The position numbers were made by a program, and so were the translations under genes. The notes below the pieces were generated by a model. The model ran no database searches. It saw only the letters and a program-made list of their open reading frames with translations, and was not told where the DNA came from. A DNA stretch of 64,000 bases. Source: Lelliottia sp. JS-SCA-14 (GTDB lineage Bacteria > Pseudomonadota > Gammaproteobacteria > Enterobacterales > Enterobacteriaceae). Every line of letters starts with the position of its first letter. Within the stretch, counting starts at the first letter, position 1. Positions 60,865 to 64,000 of this stretch are shown here, piece by piece. The stretch covers positions 1,736,001 to 1,800,000 of the forward strand of contig NZ_CP141606.1 in assembly GCF_035593345.1 (NCBI RefSeq). Reading direction: 5' to 3'.

Positions 60865-60973
60865 GGCGCGAACATAAAAAAGCGTTATCTATCAGTTTGA
60901 GAAATGGTTCCCGGAAATTTGTCATCAATCTGTCACAATCAGATTGACGAAAATAAACTCTGAGGAAAAAGGG

Positions 60974-62215
60974 ATGAGAAAAGCACTACTCGCAATCGCA
61001 GTGGCTGGCACTTTAACAATGACCTCTGGCGCTCAGGCGCAAACGGCCCCGGAAGGCTATCAGTTACAGCAGGTGTTGATCATGAGCCGCCACAACCTGC
61101 GCGCACCGCTGGCGAATAACGGCAGCGTACTCGAGCAATCCACGCCGGGCAAATGGCCGGAATGGGACGTGCCAGGCGGGCAGCTCACCACCAAAGGTGG
61201 CGTGCTCGAAGTCTACATGGGCCATTACATGCGTGAATGGCTGGCCGAGCAGGGGATGGTCACCAGCGGAGAATGCCCACCGGCTGACGCGGTCTATACC
61301 TACGCCAACAGCCTGCAGCGCACCGTTGCAACGGCTCAGTTCTTTATCACCGGCGCTTTCCCTGGCTGCGACGTGCCCGTCCATCATCAGGAAAAAATGG
61401 GCACCATGGACCCGACCTTTAACCCGGTGATCACCGACAATTCGCCGGAGTTTCGCGAAAAAGCGGTCAAAGCGATGGAGACCGAGCGTCAGGGCATGAA
61501 GCTCGATGAGAGCTACAAGCTGCTGGAGCAGATCACCCAATACACCGATTCCCCGTCCTGCAAAGAGAAAAAAGTGTGCTCTCTGACGGAGGCCAAAGAC
61601 ACCTTCACCGCCGACTATGAAAAAGAGCCGAGCGTCTCCGGCCCGCTGAAAGTGGGTAACTCGCTGGTGGATGCGTTCACGCTGCAATACTACGAAGGCT
61701 TCCCGCTGGATCAGGTGGCGTGGGGCGAAATCAAAACCGATCAGCAGTGGCGCGTGCTGTCACAGCTGAAAAATGGCTATCAGGATTCCCTGTTCACCTC
61801 CACCGAAGTGGCGCGCAACGTCGCCAAACCGCTGGTGAAATACATCGATAACGCGCTGGTCACCGATCAGGCGAAAGCGCCAAAAATCACCGTGCTGGTG
61901 GGGCATGACTCCAACATCGCTTCGCTGCTGACGGCGCTGGATTTCAAGCCGTACCAGCTGCATGACCAGCACGAGCGCACGCCGATTGGCGGGAAGATTG
62001 TCTTCCAGCGCTGGCATGATAAAAACGCGAATCGTGAGCTGATGAAAATTGAGTATGTCTACCAAAGCTCAGAGCAGCTGCGCAACGCCGATGTGCTGTC
62101 GCTGAAATCTCCGGCGCAGCGCGTGACGCTTGAGCTGAAAGGATGCCCGGTCGATACCAACGGTTTCTGCCCGATTGATAAATTTAATACCCTGATGAAC
62201 GACGCGGCAAAATAA
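60974..62215 (+). CDS. agp: Glucose-1-phosphatase
   Basis: Agp is a periplasmic histidine acid phosphatase that releases glucose from glucose-1-phosphate. ATG 60974 (AAGGG before it) gives 413 residues, the E. coli length. A signal peptide (residues 1-22, ending GAQAQ) is followed by the active-site SRHNLRAP, a form of RHGxRxP with Asn for Gly as in E. coli Agp. The proton-donor HD is in [11 protein letters not shown]. Six Cys fit the usual disulfides. Synteny with E. coli (agp-yccJ-wrbA) resumes here. Confidence 0.96.
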   Translation: MRKALLAIAVAGTLTMTSGAQAQTAPEGYQLQQVLIMSRHNLRAPLANNGSVLEQSTPGKWPEWDVPGGQLTTKGGVLEVYMGHYMREWLAEQGMVTSGECPPADAVYTYANSLQRTVATAQFFITGAFPGCDVPVHHQEKMGTMDPTFNPVITDNSPEFREKAVKAMETERQGMKLDESYKLLEQITQYTDSPSCKEKKVCSLTEAKDTFTADYEKEPSVSGPLKVGNSLVDAFTLQYYEGFPLDQVAWGEIKTDQQWRVLSQLKNGYQDSLFTSTEVARNVAKPLVKYIDNALVTDQAKAPKITVLVGHDSNIASLLTALDFKPYQLHDQHERTPIGGKIVFQRWHDKNANRELMKIEYVYQSSEQLRNADVLSLKSPAQRVTLELKGCPVDTNGFCPIDKFNTLMNDAAK

Positions 62216-62217
62216 GT

Positions 62218-62243
62218 GGAAAACCCCCCGCGCTGGCGGGGGG
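62218..62243. terminator. Terminator between agp and yccJ
   Basis: CCCCCCG and CGGGGGG pair around CGCTGG. TTTTCC follows on the minus strand, so it works best for yccJ; no T-run follows on the agp side. Confidence 0.65.
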
Positions 62244-62249
62244 AAACGG

Positions 62250-62477
62250 TCAGACGTTTTTACGTTCGATGGTTTGCTCGCCCCAGAAGAGCGAGTCTTT
62301 GTCTGTTTTGTCGAAGGCACGGACCAGCACTTCATCGCTCCCGTCCTCCCAGATTTTCTCCGCCAGCTTCTCATCGTATTTCGCGACTTCAAAGATGGCC
62401 TCGGCAATTTCTGGAGAGGTATTACGTAAACTTGCCCACTCACCGACGTGATGAGCTTTGGATTGTTGAGTTGGCAT
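62250..62477 (-). CDS. yccJ: YccJ, small conserved protein
   Basis: YccJ is a 75-residue acidic protein of unknown function with the same length as in E. coli. [22 protein letters not shown] is its most recognisable part. It follows wrbA by 19 bp on the same strand; in E. coli the two form a stationary-phase (RpoS-dependent) operon. A GGAGG ribosome site precedes ATG 62477. Confidence 0.94.
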   Translation of the reverse strand: MPTQQSKAHHVGEWASLRNTSPEIAEAIFEVAKYDEKLAEKIWEDGSDEVLVRAFDKTDKDSLFWGEQTIERKNV

Positions 62478-62496
62478 GCTTGTCCTCCTGTTGAGG

Positions 62497-63484
<988 letters not shown>

Positions 63485-63661
63485 ATGGCAAACCATCGTG
63501 GTGGGTCAGGTAATTTCGCTGAAGACCGTGACAGAGCATCAGAAGCAGGTCGTAAAGGTGGCCAGCAGAGCGGGGGTAACTTCAAGAATGACCCGCAGCG
63601 TGCATCTGAAGCTGGCAAAAAAGGGGGCAAAAACAGTCATGGGAGCAGTAATAAGAGTTAG
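63485..63661 (+). CDS. ymdF: YmdF, KGG-repeat stress protein
   Basis: This is a 58-residue, glycine-rich, hydrophilic protein. It starts MANHRGGSGNFAEDRDRASE and carries two KGG-type repeats (ASEAGRKGGQQSGGNF and ASEAGKKGGKNS). It resembles GsiB-like general stress and desiccation-type proteins. It closely matches E. coli YmdF (57 residues), which lies next to wrbA there too. GGAGG lies 8 bp before ATG 63485. Function is unknown. Confidence 0.93.
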   Translation: MANHRGGSGNFAEDRDRASEAGRKGGQQSGGNFKNDPQRASEAGKKGGKNSHGSSNKS

Positions 63662-63704
63662 CGTCTCCCCATTTCAGTGTCACCCAACCTGAAATATCCC
63701 CCTG

Positions 63705-63730
63705 CCGCCGGGTCTCCCGGCGGTTTTTTT
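63705..63730 (+). terminator. Rho-independent terminator after ymdF
   Basis: CCGCCGGG and CCCGGCGG pair around TCT, and T7 follows. Confidence 0.9.
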
Positions 63731-63800
63731 ATTTATGCAACATTGAACTGTAACCAAAGGCATCGCACACTAGCGGATTACTTCTTGTCGCTGGTATCCC

Positions 63801-64000
63801 ATGTCCTCCTCTCGCTACGCCTTTTCCATTAAACCCCAGGAAGCGATCCTGATTCTGATCACCATGTTCTGGGGCGGTACCTTCCTCGCGGTGCAGTACG
63901 CCGTGACGCTCAGCGATCCGTTTTTCTTCGTCGGGCTGCGTTTCGCCACGGCGGCGGTAGCGGTCGCGCTGATCTCACTCAAAACCCTGCGCGGATTGAC
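63801..64000 (+). CDS. EamA/DMT-family transporter (3' truncated by window end)
   Basis: ATG 63801 opens a frame that stays open to the last base (66 complete codons). The visible N-terminus has a first helix, AILILITMFWGGTFLAVQYA, with the WG.TF.. pattern of EamA (drug/metabolite) transporters. A second helix, FFFVGLRFATAAVAVALISL, carries the FxR(F/Y) motif. No clear ribosome site is seen before the ATG, so the start is tentative. The substrate cannot be named. Confidence 0.75.
   Translation, partial: MSSSRYAFSIKPQEAILILITMFWGGTFLAVQYAVTLSDPFFFVGLRFATAAVAVALISLKTLRGL

Noticed and set aside
60944..60973. Earlier in-frame start for agp
   Set aside because: It would place charged residues before the signal peptide; ATG 60974 has AAGGG upstream and gives the family length.

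Overview
The window is chromosomal DNA of an enterobacterium (Enterobacteriaceae, close to Enterobacter, Lelliottia, Leclercia or Citrobacter; the genus cannot be fixed by eye). Gene order from kdsB to yccA follows the Escherichia coli kdsB-serT segment almost gene for gene, and most proteins have the same length as their E. coli counterparts. Known E. coli control sites are also in place: OmpR boxes, LexA box, FabR/FadR sites, NadR box, a PurR-like site and the pyrD leader hairpin. No phage, integrase, transposase or CRISPR array was seen.

Layout. 1-9.8 kb: end of kdsB (LPS Kdo activation), ycbJ, elyC, cmoM and the overlapping mukFEB condensin operon. 9.9-13.2 kb: cell-wall genes ldtD and mepK (ycbK), then gloC. 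13.2-22 kb: aspC, an ompF-locus porin, asnS, pncB, pepN. 22-26.3 kb: the ssuEADCB sulfonate operon. 26.5-37.4 kb: pyrD, zapC, ycbX, rlmKL, uup, pqiABC, rmf. 37.4-42.5 kb: fabA, lonH, matP, ompA, sulA. 42.6-53 kb: sxy, yccS, yccF, helD, mgsA, yccT, yccU, hspQ, rlmI, yccX, tusE, yccA.

53.2-60.9 kb is the variable part. It holds an orphan OppA/MppA-type binding protein, serT (tRNA-Ser UGA), a secreted ParB-like protein, a short MgtE Mg2+ transporter, a DedA-like protein, a DgcJ-like diguanylate cyclase, and an SDR/HxlR divergent pair. In E. coli K-12 the hya hydrogenase and app oxidase genes lie between serT and agp. Synteny resumes at agp, yccJ, wrbA and ymdF, and the window ends inside an EamA-type transporter gene.

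The most notable find is in this variable part: the leader of the mgtE-like gene carries the landmarks of an M-box (ykoK) Mg2+ riboswitch, so a Mg2+ transporter appears to sit under direct RNA control by its substrate. Other points of interest are a yccU gene whose expected ATG reads AAG, a porin with an altered constriction-loop motif under a conserved ompF promoter, a predicted periplasmic ParB-domain protein, and two strong inverted repeats around the SDR gene. Chromosome-organisation and division functions are unusually well represented: MukBEF, MatP, ZapC and SulA all fall within 40 kb.
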